This document shows positions 35,901-48,973 of a DNA stretch of 54,000 bases, one piece after another. Both the position numbers and the translations under genes were made by a program. Every line of letters begins with the position of its first letter. Positions within the stretch are counted from its first letter, which is position 1. The stretch covers positions 653,471 through 707,470 of the forward strand of contig RPFO01000584.1 in the NCBI GenBank assembly GCA_009746045.1, given 5' to 3'. Source of the stretch: Mesostigma viride (taxonomy: Eukaryota; Streptophyta; Mesostigmatophyceae; Mesostigmatales; Mesostigmataceae). Below the pieces are notes generated by a model, which did not search any database, was not told where the DNA came from, and worked only from the letters and a program-made list of their open reading frames with translations.

Positions 35901-38016
35901 CGCGCACCGGCAGCGCCGCCCCGCTGCCCGCCGACTGCCCCGCGCCCCGCCGCGCACCGGCAGCGCCGCCCCGCTGCCCGCCGACTGCCCCGCCCCGCCG
36001 CGCACCGGCAGCGCCGCCCCGCTGCCCGCCGACTGCCCCGCCCCGCCGCGTGCCGGCTGCGCCGCCGCTGCCGCCCCGCCGCGCACCGATGGCGCCGCCC
36101 CGCCGTGCGCCGGCTGCGCCTCGCTGCACGCAGGCTGCACGACATCACCACGCACCCTGCATGGTGACCTTGATAACCTGATCCTCCCTACCGGTCATCC
36201 AATCTACCGTGCTGCACCAACCGGCAAACGACTCGCGCTGCAACGGAGTGAGAAAGTTCCTGACATCGTAAGCGACCCCCAATACCTTGACCTCCGTGCC
36301 AGCGGGGACGGTCGAGTTGCAGTTCGCAGCTGCACCACTAGGCTGACGGAATGCCTCTTCTATGGCCGCCACCCAGCTCTCCAAAGTTGGGTACTTGTGC
36401 ACGAAGCTAGGCCCCCCCGCCACAGCGTGTCTCATGTAGGCCACAAGCACGCCGAATTTCTGATCTGGGTCGGCGTGCGTGTGGCCCACGAGCATGCGGT
36501 GCATTTCGACGACGTCGAAGAAGCCAACGTGTACGAGCCACCATGCAAACAGTAAGACGGTGTGATTCCGGTTTTCACTCCCACCGTCCAGTTGCAGGCA
36601 CAAACACCTGGGCATGTGCGGCAGCCCCGCCCTCCTCCATGGCTGGTCCCTCATCAACTGCGCCAGGATGTGCATCAGCATCGTGACGGTGACACTGCCG
36701 GAGAGGTTGTCGGTCATGAGGACCCATGCGAGAACGATGAACCACATCGCCTTGTACCCATGGACGGCCGCACAGAAGAGCGAGAACGGCATCATGCCAC
36801 CTGCATAGCTGCCCCATGAGTCCGGCCCCCCCACCAGCTTCGGCCAGTATGTCTTGGCGTGATCCAGCTTGTCGAGGTTGATCGACAAAATGGCCGTCAA
36901 CATAGCGGCCACCATCGCGCAGGCAAGCTCGCGCCTCAACCAATAGTTCTGGCGGGTAAACCAGGCCAGAGCGACATGCTGCTTGATTTGGTTGTCGACG
37001 TACTGCCGTTGTGCCTCAGTTGAAGCACCGCGGCGCCGCATGCGCAGTTCCACGCAGTCCGCGCAGTGACCGGTGCTCTTGTTGTGCGGGCATACCACCA
37101 CCTTCGGGCTCCTCTGCCCTGGGAAGTAGTCGCCTTTGCAGTAGGTGCGCTAGATGCGGTAGAATGCGTTGTAGCCTAGCACCTTGGCCCCTTCCCCCGC
37201 TTCTGCCACCACGTCTTCAACGTACATGGCGTGCATCTCCTTGATGGACATGACGTCCATGAAGACAACGCCAGCATGAGTCGGGTCATGGTCTGCGATC
37301 TGCTGCACCAACTCGTGCATCCACATTGCTGCGTGTTCGCCAACCTCCGAACGCCCCCGAGCATCACACTCAGGTGGTGCGTGCTCCAGACCAACACCGA
37401 AAGTCGCTAGGTCGTTGGGATGCACGGTCAGGAAATACTCCTTCGCCGACACGACCGACGCCACCAGATTGTTCCAAGTCGCCCGGGTAACGCCGGCCAT
37501 CTTCCGGATGGCAGATGCACAACCGGTGACGGTGTACATGCACCCCGCAATCACCACGTCCACGTGTAAAGGGCCGGTAATGATGTACTTCTTGTAACGG
37601 CCACCGTCGGCAGGGGATTCTACCTCGATGTTGCCCACGCCGGCCGACCGGATCACGTCGCAAAGGTCGAGGCCATGCGCTGCTGGTCCGTTTGGTTGTA
37701 CAGGTACTCTCGAAAGGCAGTCCACGACCTGGTATCGGTAAGTAAGGTGCCCACCTTCTCGAGGCAATGCTCCCCACAATTAAGTCGGACCGCACTTCCT
37801 GGCCTTGGCGATGTCCTTGTCAACGGACTTCAATTTGGAGGCGAGAAGCCGGGCGCCATCTTTCTTCCCACTGCGCTTCGCTCGAGAGGAAGACGTGCCG
37901 GGCCCCATTTCCGTGTGAAGCAGGTCGTCGTCAGAGCCGTCAGAATCCACGCCCCAACTAGCTTCAGAACTCGCATCCGAATCCACCAGGTCTGGCACAT
38001 CCCATTCTTCATCCAT
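32942..38016 (-). pseudogene. DUF7869-type (RNase H-fold) transposase-like gene of element B, disrupted
   Basis: It starts at the ATG at 38016 with an acidic N-terminus (MDEEWDVPDLVDSDASSE). A CGEHC-containing segment lies near 37770, and a frame change joins it to 37150-37700. After an in-frame TAG (37150-37152) comes the core at 36145-37149: a Cys cluster (CPHNKSTGHCADC), NLDKLDHAK (about 36862-36888), LDGGSENRNH (about 36562-36591) and VGHTHADPDQ (36460-36489). These motifs match my memory of Pfam DUF7869, a probable RNase H-fold transposase or integrase relative. The GC-rich minisatellite (34499-36135) then interrupts the gene, perhaps as an intron (GTGCGTGG donor-like start). The C-terminal part resumes (VHHAVFFQVQGN; GIWQWYFPPDT; KRMQGVEKGSAVLYW) with several frameshifts and ends in a poly-Asp tail. 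It would bind the TIRs and move element B, but this copy is broken. Confidence 0.65.
34499..36135. repeat. 1.6-kb GC-rich minisatellite with GTCGAC sites inside the transposase gene
   Basis: Units of CCCCGCCCCGCCGCCCGTCG plus ACAG or ACTG are organised into higher-order repeats of about 105 bp (GCGCCGACGGCCCTGCC recurs near 34750, 34880, 34985, 35087, 35207, 35297, 35402 and 35508). All six frames are largely open, giving false Ala/Pro/Arg or Gly-rich proteins. It lies between two conserved parts of the gene. Confidence 0.9.
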
Positions 38017-39067
38017 GTTAATAGGAAATCTACTGTATTACACCCGGTGGTGCTTGGACAGAAGCAAGAAACCCCGCCCACCGCTCAAATGTGGCGCCCA
38101 ACAAAGCCCCAAACTGATTTCTTCAATAAGTCTACTGTTCTACATCCGGTGGTGGATGGACACAAGCAATAAAGGCCCCGCCCACACCTCAGATTTCTTT
38201 AGAAAATCTACTGATCTACATTCGATGGCGCCTTCACAGAAGCAGGAAACTCCGCCCACCGGTCAAATGTGACGCCCAACAAAGCCCAAACTGATTTCTT
38301 CAAGAAGTTTACTGTTTTACACCCGGTAGTGCTTGGGCAGAAGCACTATCAAAGAGACAACCAGCGCAGGCCAGAAATCGCAGGCCAGAAATCGCAACTA
38401 TGTAAAGCCCGCCCACACATCGGATTTCTTTACGAAAAACCTGTTTTACATTCGATGGGGTCTTGACAATACTCGTTTCTACCTGCGTGCGACTGCTGCG
38501 GCTGAGTGCTGCAATTTGTCTTCACGTCCCAGTCTTCACGTCTTCACGTCTTCACGTCTTCACGTCTTCACCGCGTCTTCACCTGTCTTCACCACGTCTT
38601 CACGGCTTCACGACTTCACCTGAACTTGCCGCGTATCGTATCTTTGATACCTTGCATGCACGTCTTCACGTCTTCACGTCTTCACCGCGTCTTCACCTGT
38701 CTTCACCACGTCTTCACGGCTTCACGTCTAAGTTCACGGCTTCACCTGAACACCTGAACACCTGAACTTCACCTGAACTTGCCGTATCGTGTCTTCACGT
38801 CTTCACGTCTTCACGTCTTCAGGTCGCGTCTTCACCTGTCTTCACCACGTCTTCACGGCTTCACGTCTTCACGTCTTCACGGCTTCACCTGAACACCTGA
38901 ACTTTGCGTATCGTATCTTTGATACATTGCATCATTTGCATGCCTTGGAGCTGCACGTCTTCAAGCAGTGTCACCCAGTTCCCGCTTGATTCAAATGCAC
39001 TTCGCGCTTGAATTCGTGACTTCGCCCCGCTCAAGGTGGAAGGTGATGGGCACTAGCCACGGGAACT
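38017..39067. promoter_or_regulatory. Divergent intergenic spacer of element B with tandem repeats
   Basis: The spacer lies between the starts of two divergent genes. Left half (38027-38460): alternating units of about 80-100 bp containing TCTACTG-TTACA-CCGGTGGTG and CGCCCA words. Right half (38520-38910): a CTTCACGT minisatellite with a higher-order repeat of about 130 bp ending in TTGCCGTATCG. It probably contains a bidirectional promoter. The repeats may be binding sites for an element protein (inference). Confidence 0.5.
38347..38394 (+). repeat. Short dispersed motif inserted in a tandem unit
   Basis: TATCAAAGAGACAACCAGCG followed by two copies of CAGGCCAGAAATCG. Neighbouring tandem units lack it, so it appears to be a small insertion. 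CTAT on both sides may be a target duplication. Confidence 0.6.
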
Positions 39068-41689
<2,622 letters not shown>

Positions 41690-42050
41690 ATCAGTTCTTT
41701 GACACTGAGTTGGCACTAGACGCAACACCTTTGATGCACATGAGTGCAGGGCGCATGTGTTGAAACCATGCAACCATGGCGATCCCTCAAAAAGTTTGGT
41801 TATGTAATAAGTGAGACAATTATTCCGGACGTATGATGGCCCAACGTCCTGTAAGGTTGAGTTGTCTTATTCAATTGGCATATGTTGTCTTATTGATGTT
41901 GTCTCATTGCCTTAATGGGTCAATTGTCTTAGTTTATATCATGTATATCTTGGGAAACTCATTGCTTCAATAAAATGCATGTTAGGCGCAATCAACCCCC
42001 TCAAACACATCTGAAAACTGCACAGTGCATCAAATGTATCATAAACAAAA
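41690..42050. other. Right subterminal region of element B
   Basis: It holds the 3' UTR of the plus-strand gene and TGTTGTCTTATTGATGTTGT words that resemble the left subterminal repeats. No further gene. Confidence 0.5.
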
Positions 42051-42079
42051 AAATGTATCCTAATCCGGTAAAACCACCC
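42051..42079 (-). repeat. Right TIR of element B
   Basis: Inverted copy of 27158-27186, followed by the GAC duplication. Confidence 0.9.
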
Positions 42080-42082
42080 GAC

Positions 42083-42319
42083 GAGGACTATACCCCTGCA
42101 CAGCTGGCGGCAAGGAGCAAGCTCTGGAATCACGCGAAGGTCGTGGCCATCCGGGACGGGTACGTACAGGGAGGGAAGCGTGTGCAGATGCGTTTGAAGA
42201 CGGATGGTCGCTGGGTTGCCTCCTTTGACGGTGTTGAGATTAACACCACGGGTGGAGAGTCTCGTAGTGAGTCTCATAGTGAGTCTCGTGGTGCGAAGCG
42301 TGAGTGCCCCTGGTGGTGA
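42083..42319 (+). pseudogene. LINE ORF1, 3' part
   Basis: Continues 26183-27157 in frame once element B and one GAC are removed. It reads EDYTPAQLAARSKLWNHAKV, then RDGYVQGGKRVQMRLKTDGR, and ends in a Ser/Glu/Arg-rich tail with TGA at 42317-42319. The DED-TPAQ-x-RR-x-LW pattern is common at the end of LINE ORF1 proteins. Confidence 0.75.
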
Positions 42320-42402
42320 CCAGTAGGTAGACAACCTTCCTCGTCGGCTCGCGGCTAACAGGCTTCGGAGACAGCCTCTATAAACAGTCCCGTTCCACTA
42401 CC

Positions 42403-43053
42403 ATGCCTCGACCTAACCGTCGGGTGAAAGCCATGGTGGTGCCGGTATTTCGGGCCACAACCTCATCTGTCAAATGTCAGATTCGTAAAACCCAACGTTT
42501 GCTAGATTACCTACGCCTCGGCGTTGTGCAATCAGCCCCAACCCCGAATACCCAGAGCAAGCGGCAGGCTCGCATCCTACGCTTGCAGGACAAAATAAAT
42601 GCGATGAAAAGCACTATTTCTACCGCTTCCCTTCCCCCCTCCGTTTCACCGGCCACCTCCACCCCCCGCCGCATCCACCCCCATCATCCATCGCCGTCCT
42701 CCCCTGGTGGGCCAGCAGGCATCCTTGGCCCTTGCCACTTTTAACACCCGCACACTGCTAGATGACGACCATAGCTACCGGGTAGAGGAGCTAGTCGCAT
42801 TCTGCATTGAGCATCGTGTATCTATATTGGGCGTCCAGGAACACCGCCGCACGGTGCCACTTGGCATGGTGAGCACTGCTCGCTTGGCGGGTGGCTGGCG
42901 GTTTTACTTCGCTGGCAGCGGTACGTCTGGCCAAGGTGGTGTTGGTCTTTTGTGTTCGCCGCTAGCAGTTGCTAGCCTCAGCACGCTTAAGTTTCTAACC
43001 CCACGCCTTATGGTAGCACATTTCACCTCTGTCGAGGGGCGGTCTAAACACCA
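42403..43053 (+). pseudogene. LINE ORF2, N-terminal part: AP-endonuclease start
   Basis: From the ATG at 42403 a basic N-terminus (MPRPNRRVKAMVVP) runs about 100 codons. A frame change near 42700 leads into the endonuclease fold: LALATFNTRTL, then VSILGVQEHRR (the catalytic Glu), then FAGSGTSGQGGVGLL. The enzyme nicks target DNA to prime reverse transcription. It is cut at 43053 by a CACTA-type MITE. Confidence 0.7.
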
Positions 43054-43640
43054 CACTACATTTCGCCACCGCGGAAACCCAATTTATGCGAGAATGTGGT
43101 TCCGTCAATACGGCGGGGGTTACAAATTCAATTTCGAAGTTCGGCACCGTCGGATACCAGTAAAGCAACACTTGTTATCTAGAATCGCGCCATTTGGCAT
43201 CAATTGGCCAGTTCTGAAAATTTGATGAAATCTCTAGTCCTTGGTCGAAGATTTCCCTCCGATTCCGATGACGAAATTTGAGTACGAATTTCTTAGTACA
43301 GTCCACCGTTTTGTTCAGTTCAGTATATTCCCACGCCGCTTGCTGACCTGACGGAGGCCGAATTCGTACTGAACACTAGCGCAAGTGCGCTCGATACTAA
43401 AAATTGCTACTTCCGAGATGTCTGACGGAATTTCTGCTAGGTCCATGCTTTGGTACTGGACGGATGCTGATATTCACTGTGGCTCTGTCCGAACGAGGAA
43501 AATTGTCAGAAATCTACTCTCGATACGAACGTAACGAAATTTCCAAGTATCTGACGCTCGGAGACCTGCCACCGTTTTCCCCTACTTGACCGACCCACAT
43601 TCCCCGCTAAAAAAGGTGTCCTAGGCGGCGAAATGTAGTG
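43054..43640. mobile_element. CACTA-type MITE, 587 bp, in the LINE endonuclease
   Basis: TIR CACTACATTTCGCC at both ends (14 bp perfect, then partly matched). Removing it joins YAPHSG, a conserved endonuclease motif downstream, to the upstream reading. The target duplication is unclear (CA on the left, A on the right). It has no coding capacity. Confidence 0.7.
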
Positions 43641-43962
43641 ACCTCACGGTGGGGGTGGGCTATGCACCCCACAGTGGTCTAACTGATTCGAACGGCCCGT
43701 GAGGAGTTCTTCGAATCCTTGCATGACCTTGAGAGGGTCACCCCGGCCCGCCACTTTTTGGTTATGCTGCTCGACGCCAATGCCACGCTCCCCGTGGGCA
43801 CTGCTGGCAGCCGCTTTGCGCCTGCTGACACTACTGCTAACGACAACACTCCCCTGTTTTCTGCCTTTTTGCGGGATAGCGGGATGGTTGCTGTCAACTG
43901 CCACTTCCAACGTCCCTCACAGGACTTGGTCACTTTTCGTGGTCCTAACGGCCGTCAGGCCT
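43641..43962 (+). pseudogene. LINE ORF2, middle of AP-endonuclease
   Basis: It reads VGVGYAPHSG, then after a frameshift REEFFESLHDLERV and FLVMLLDANATLP (D-x-N position of the fold), then DLVTFRGPNGRQA. It ends at the CT duplicated by element 2 and continues in frame at 48974. Confidence 0.75.
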
Positions 43963-44345
43963 CACTAGGAACTCAATTTCTGAGAAAATTCTCAAAAACC
44001 CTCAATTTTCTCACCCCTTTGAGAAAAAAGGTGAGAAAAGTGAGAAAAATCTCAATTTTTTTCCGCAAACGCTAGGCAACAAAATCTCACCAGGGTGAGA
44101 TTTTGGTGAGAAAAAGGGGGTTTGGGTGAGATTTGGGTGAGAAAAAACCCTAAAGTGAGAAAAAAGGTGAGAATGGGTGAGAAAAAGTGAGAAAAAGTGA
44201 GAAAAAGTGAAAAAATTGAGAAGTTTCTCACCAACACGAGAAAAATCACGAACACGAGAAAAATCACAAGTCAACGTGGTGAGAAATTTCTCACCAAGAG
44301 TGTAACACGAAAAAAATCATGAGCTTGATTTCATTAAGTCATTAA

Positions 44346-46082
44346 CCCGTGTTTTTTTACAACGCGATACATCGCGTTGTAGGGTTAGAACGCGATGTAT
44401 CGCGTTGTAATCTGACACGTGGCAAACCTATTAAACATGCGATTTTTGGTCTGAAACTTTCAAGATAGGTCAGAAACATCTCATAGAATTCAAGAAAAAA
44501 TCCTGGTATTTTTGGTATTTTTTTTGTGACAGCTGCAAACAAATATGTACCACTGAAATCAGGCATTTTCGCGGGACGAAGGTGAAGACGACGGCGATGG
44601 CGGCAGGTAGATCTCGCCAGTTTTCGCGCGAATTTCAGTGGCTGTTGGGTAGCACGACCATGATGATGCGTTCAAAGGTTGATAATTAGGTTTCTACGAG
44701 TTTGTTGAGGTACTGGGGCAAAGGAAACGTAGTTTTTTCCAGTTTCTCACCCAACTTTCATGCGGAAACCCTGGAAACCGGCATACATATTATTACGTCA
44801 AGACTCGGGTCTGCTGCGGCACCATGCTTGGTATTTCCATGGTGTTTCGACTTCTTAACACATGTTTATTCATTCCGAACGCCCGGACTCTCGGCTAAAC
44901 CGAGATTTGTGCAGACTTTTATTGGATAGCTCCGGGCATGATGGTGCCTGCAAATAGCGTAAGGCGTGACCGTGGCTATTGCTACGGTATGCTGTATTTT
45001 CCTGGAAATGGCCTCTGCCACCGGCTCAATAGTGCTTGCAGGCGTAAGTATATCGTGTTTCTACCTAGTTTCTGCCAGTTTTCCACTTATTTCTACCGAC
45101 CTCTGCCCAGCCTCTCTAAGACCGCCATCCTACTCGACGTTGCTTGCATGTCAGCCATAGCAGGTTGCAGTTGTGCAGTATTTAGGTGCTGTATACGTCG
45201 TCAAGCCGTTCATATATCGTGAGGATTGGATGTTGATGGTTTATACTGCGTTGATTGTGCAAGAAGATCAGCTGGGTGCCCATAATCATGGTGTATAATC
45301 ATGTGTTGTTAGCATCTTGCCACCATTTGCTAGCATGCATTCCAGCGTCATCTTTGCCTGCATGTAAGCTCATGGATCACTCAACCTATCCAAGCCTTGC
45401 ATTACACGTGCCTCTTTCTTTCAGTATTGCACGCGTTATGGAATGAAAACCCAGCACCTCCATTCCCACGAGGCATGTGCTCAACACGTTGTGAGAGTGG
45501 ATGATGCTTTGGCTATGGCTGCCTGATTCAGTCATATTAGGTCATCCAGTCATGATGTTTGATGCATGTTTGATGCTGTATAACTTATACAACACCTTTT
45601 TTCAACGTTTTGACCCTCCAAGCTCACTATGGCCCCGTTTATGGGGCTCGGGTCGTTGCGTAATGTTGTCAAGGGCTCTCATGTTTCCCACTGCGTTGTA
45701 CTGCGTTGTAATTGTGATGCTAATGAAAAATAGCTCCAGTGGCCCAATGGGCCTGAGTTTTGTTTCACAGAGCCTGCATATGTTGCCCATAGCTCGTGCA
45801 AGAAGCCAGATTTTTTTCATGAACCATTTGTGAATAAGCGCATGACTTGTGACCTAGGGTCAAGAAATCGCGGTCATGGTCAGACCCCCCTGTATTCAAA
45901 CCAGTGTATCTCTCTAATGAATAAGCAGTTTGTAGGTCTGAGTAGCTCAAAAAATCCTTTGATTTATGGGCTTTCAGGAAAGTATATACATGACCATGAA
46001 AAAAATTTTTCCTTAGGTGCTATACGCGTTCTAAAAAAAGCTTACAACGCGATATATCGCGTTCTAATTAAAAAAACACGGG
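44346..46082. mobile_element. piggyBac-type (TTAA) non-autonomous element, 1737 bp
   Basis: TTAA lies at 44342-44345 and 46083-46086. The TIR is CCCGTGTTTTTTTA on the left and its complement with one mismatch on the right. Palindromic ACAACGCGATACATCGCGTT-type blocks lie just inside both ends. Removing it restores similarity between elements 1 and 2 (ACTCARCACCACT). No transposase is seen. Confidence 0.8.
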
Positions 46083-46086
46083 TTAA

Positions 46087-46611
46087 TATGAAAATAAACT
46101 CAGCACCACTAATTAATTAATTACATGATTAATTGAACTCGTGCTCCCGTTGGATCACGGAGCACCGAAGTGCTTTTAATCCCTGTGTGTGCACAACAGG
46201 AAGGGCACAGACCCCCTTTCTCCTTCATGCCAAAGGCATGTCGCAGCTGCTATTGGACCCGATAAACGATCCGGCAATCTGTGGGTGCAATAAGACCCAT
46301 GTGAGCATATCATAACGGGTGCATGGGCAAGTGATCTGAGCATTGCCATGACGTAGCATGGTTGTACAAGGACTAAGCTAAGGCTATGGCTGGTTGTGTA
46401 CCGTGTGTTAGCGGTGCACGTGACTAGGTATAATGGCTCAGCTAGGCAAACATTCTAGGCATGGCTGCCATGGCGGCAGAGACTGCCAATGATTACAAGC
46501 TAGGGCTATTCTAGCCCGCAGGGGGCGTCCACATCTCGTGGTTGATCATCAGGTCCCCGCCCCTCCAGTAAACCTTGGGACGTCAGGATTGTTGATTCCC
46601 AGCACGTTGAA
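46087..46611. other. Element 2 private segment
   Basis: No gene is recognised. An (AATT)n run plus GTGCTCCCGTTGG and CACGGAGCA (46112-46185) is shared with 19152-19210. Near 46515-46638, after the shared acceptor-like module, a frame reads DLMINHEMWTPPAG before a stop. Confidence 0.45.
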
Positions 46612-48971
46612 CGCGTTGTGTCAGCACAGCGATCCCCCCTGCATCCAAACAAAGGCACACCGATAACCAAGAAAAGAGTATGCAAATGTGCAGCCTTGTT
46701 CATTGAAATTATGGCTGGCTTACGCAAAGAGCGACTGTAAGATGACCTATACAGTGGGGCCGGAAACAGCTTGCTTGATCAGGGCGTGTTTTTCGAGCTT
46801 CACTGGCCGGGAGTGTCTAGTGGTGAGAACCATTGCTGCGATCGCTTTCCCACCATTTACGAGGAAATACCCGCAAATGAAAAACCACTGAAACGGTCTA
46901 GCTTGATTCAGTCATTGCATTAGCCACATGCCATCATGCATGTTTCCAAACGTCCAAGAACTGCCCACGGTGCAAATGCAAAAATCCGGAGGACACGACC
47001 TCATTGCTTCATATTTGTATGCAGAAGAATAAAAAAGTAACATGCATTAAGGGCCCGCCTGCATAAAGGGCCTGAATTCTGATGCGGGCCCAACGGCAGC
47101 ACCGCCAAAGCAGATAAGGGCCCGCAGTCTGATGCGGGCCCCACGGCACCACCGCCATAGCAGAGCTCGAAGGTCGTGGTGCGCGTGAAACGTACGTACC
47201 TATGCCCTTTGTCGGTAGGTGCCGTTGGGGTCAAATTGGGTGCCGCCAAAATCGGGCCGACGCGTCAATAGGTAGACTGAGGCCGTCGATGAGTGCCATC
47301 ATGCGGCTTGGGTCACTTCTGTTGGAGAACTTCAGCTAAGTTAACTTAACGCAAACCACTGGTCGCCCGCGTCGGGAACCGGCCCAACGGCTCTCCCGCA
47401 ACAGAAAATTACGCGGCATACTGCATAAGTCGTCGGATGGTTACATTTCGACGGTCAAGATTTCATGATGAGGTTTGCGTTCAATTTGCCGCAGTTTGCC
47501 GCCCAGAGAAAGTAGTTGTTGGACTCGTTGCCCACGATGAAAGTTGAAACACAATCAAGCAAGCCGTTTCCGGCCCCACCGTGTAGGTCATGTAGTCGCT
47601 CTTCACGTCAGCCAGCCGTAATTTCAATGCACAAGGCTACACATTTCCATCTCCATTCATATTCATAATCCTGCACGACTCGAAAACGCGGACAAGATAA
47701 CGGCAGGCTCGAGCTACCATGGTCCGGATTCTCCCGATTTCTGGCCTGCGCTGGTTGTCTCCTTGATATTGGCAACTCTCTCCGGTAAGAGATTTTCCGC
47801 AGTTTGGCTGTTTCGAAACGTTAATTAAGTGAGATGCCTTCGGATCAGGAGACTCACACAGCCGCGAAATCATGCCAAAGGTCATATGTTCGATCCCTTG
47901 CTGGTAGCTTCTGAGCTTTCTTATTTTCTGTGTTCCGCGGAATCTCAGATTTGGGCCGCTAGCGTTTTCACGTTTGTTGCTTTCTGATCCGACGACAACG
48001 TTGTGCCTTGCTCGTGTGACATCTGGCGCATGGTGTGATTCATGTGTATGGTGCTGCCTTGCCACATGGGGCTGCTTTGCCATAAGAGTGAGTGTTGGGT
48101 TCTACACATTTGCTGCATGGACCGTTAGGTGCTGGTGAGCTCTTCCTTGTAGAACGCTTACATCTATGTCAAGGATCTGATTTCTTTTCCTCTTGCGTAT
48201 ATTGTGTCGGTTTGTTTATTTCTTGCAGGGACCACGAGAGTAAAATGCAAGCGGTTCCACTTTCAAGTCAGCATGTGACGCCCTGTCGACCGGCACGCTT
48301 TGTTAGCTAGCTACCATATAGTATTTGATGATAGGCATTGAATGCGGAAGATGTCATAACGCCATAACAGACTGTGTTGAACAGGCATTGAATGCCGAAG
48401 ATGTCATAACGCCATAACAGACTGTGTTGAACAGGCATATTTGAATGCCGAAGATGTACATAACGCCATAACAGTGTTGAATAGTTGAATCAACGGGTTC
48501 TTGCAGCTGTAAACATTAAAATTATTCAAACATTTAATGAAAAAATCATTATTGTTCGTGCTGTTTTGAACAGCGGTTGTTACTGGCACTGCATGCATGT
48601 GTCTGCTGCCAGCATATTGCATTATGGGTGTGTTTTTCAGCGCTGTGTTTTCTCACTTTTCTCACGTCCTGTTTTTCTCACTTTTCTCACGTCCTGATTT
48701 TCTCACGTTTCTCACGTTTCACACCTCCCGTTTTTCTCACTTATCTCACGTCCTGTTTTTTGAGATTTTTCTCACGTTTTTCCCCTTTTTTCACCTTTTT
48801 GGGGCAATCTCACCTGGGTGAGATTGCCCTTTTCTCACCCATTCTCACCCATTTCTCACCCTATTTTCTCACTTTTCTCACCCATTCTCACCCATTTCTC
48901 ACCCTTTTTCTCACCCATCTCACCCTTTTTCTCACCTTTTCTCACCCATTCTCAAAGCCGAGTTCCTAGTG
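46612..48971. repeat. Element 2 right half, near-identical to 29444-32051
   Basis: Same order of modules as element 1: inverted exon duplication (about 46685-46785 and 47556-47650), 50-bp duplication, candidate exons, short dispersed motif (47735-47768), 56-bp repeats and TTCTCACC array. Differences seen are small indels, including 4 bp near 47200 and about 240 bp missing around 48150 relative to 30980-31220. Confidence 0.9.
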
Positions 48972-48973
48972 CT

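Larger units (their letters stand above)
43963..48971. mobile_element. Element 2: CACTA-like transposon, 5.0 kb
   Basis: Ends CACTAGGAACTC and GAGTTCCTAGTG. The target duplication CT lies at 43961-43962 and 48972-48973, and removing the element with one CT restores the LINE frame (GRQACLDYVVV). TTCTCACC arrays lie at 43978-44290 and about 48648-48955. The right half (46612-48971) is nearly identical to element 1. The left middle is unrelated and contains a TTAA element. It lacks the large 3' exon of element 1. Confidence 0.85.

Noticed and set aside
33941-36181. Large Ala/Pro-rich or Gly-rich proteins across the GC minisatellite
   Set aside because: All six frames are largely open because of the repeat. 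The real gene is on the minus strand and continues on both sides of the array.
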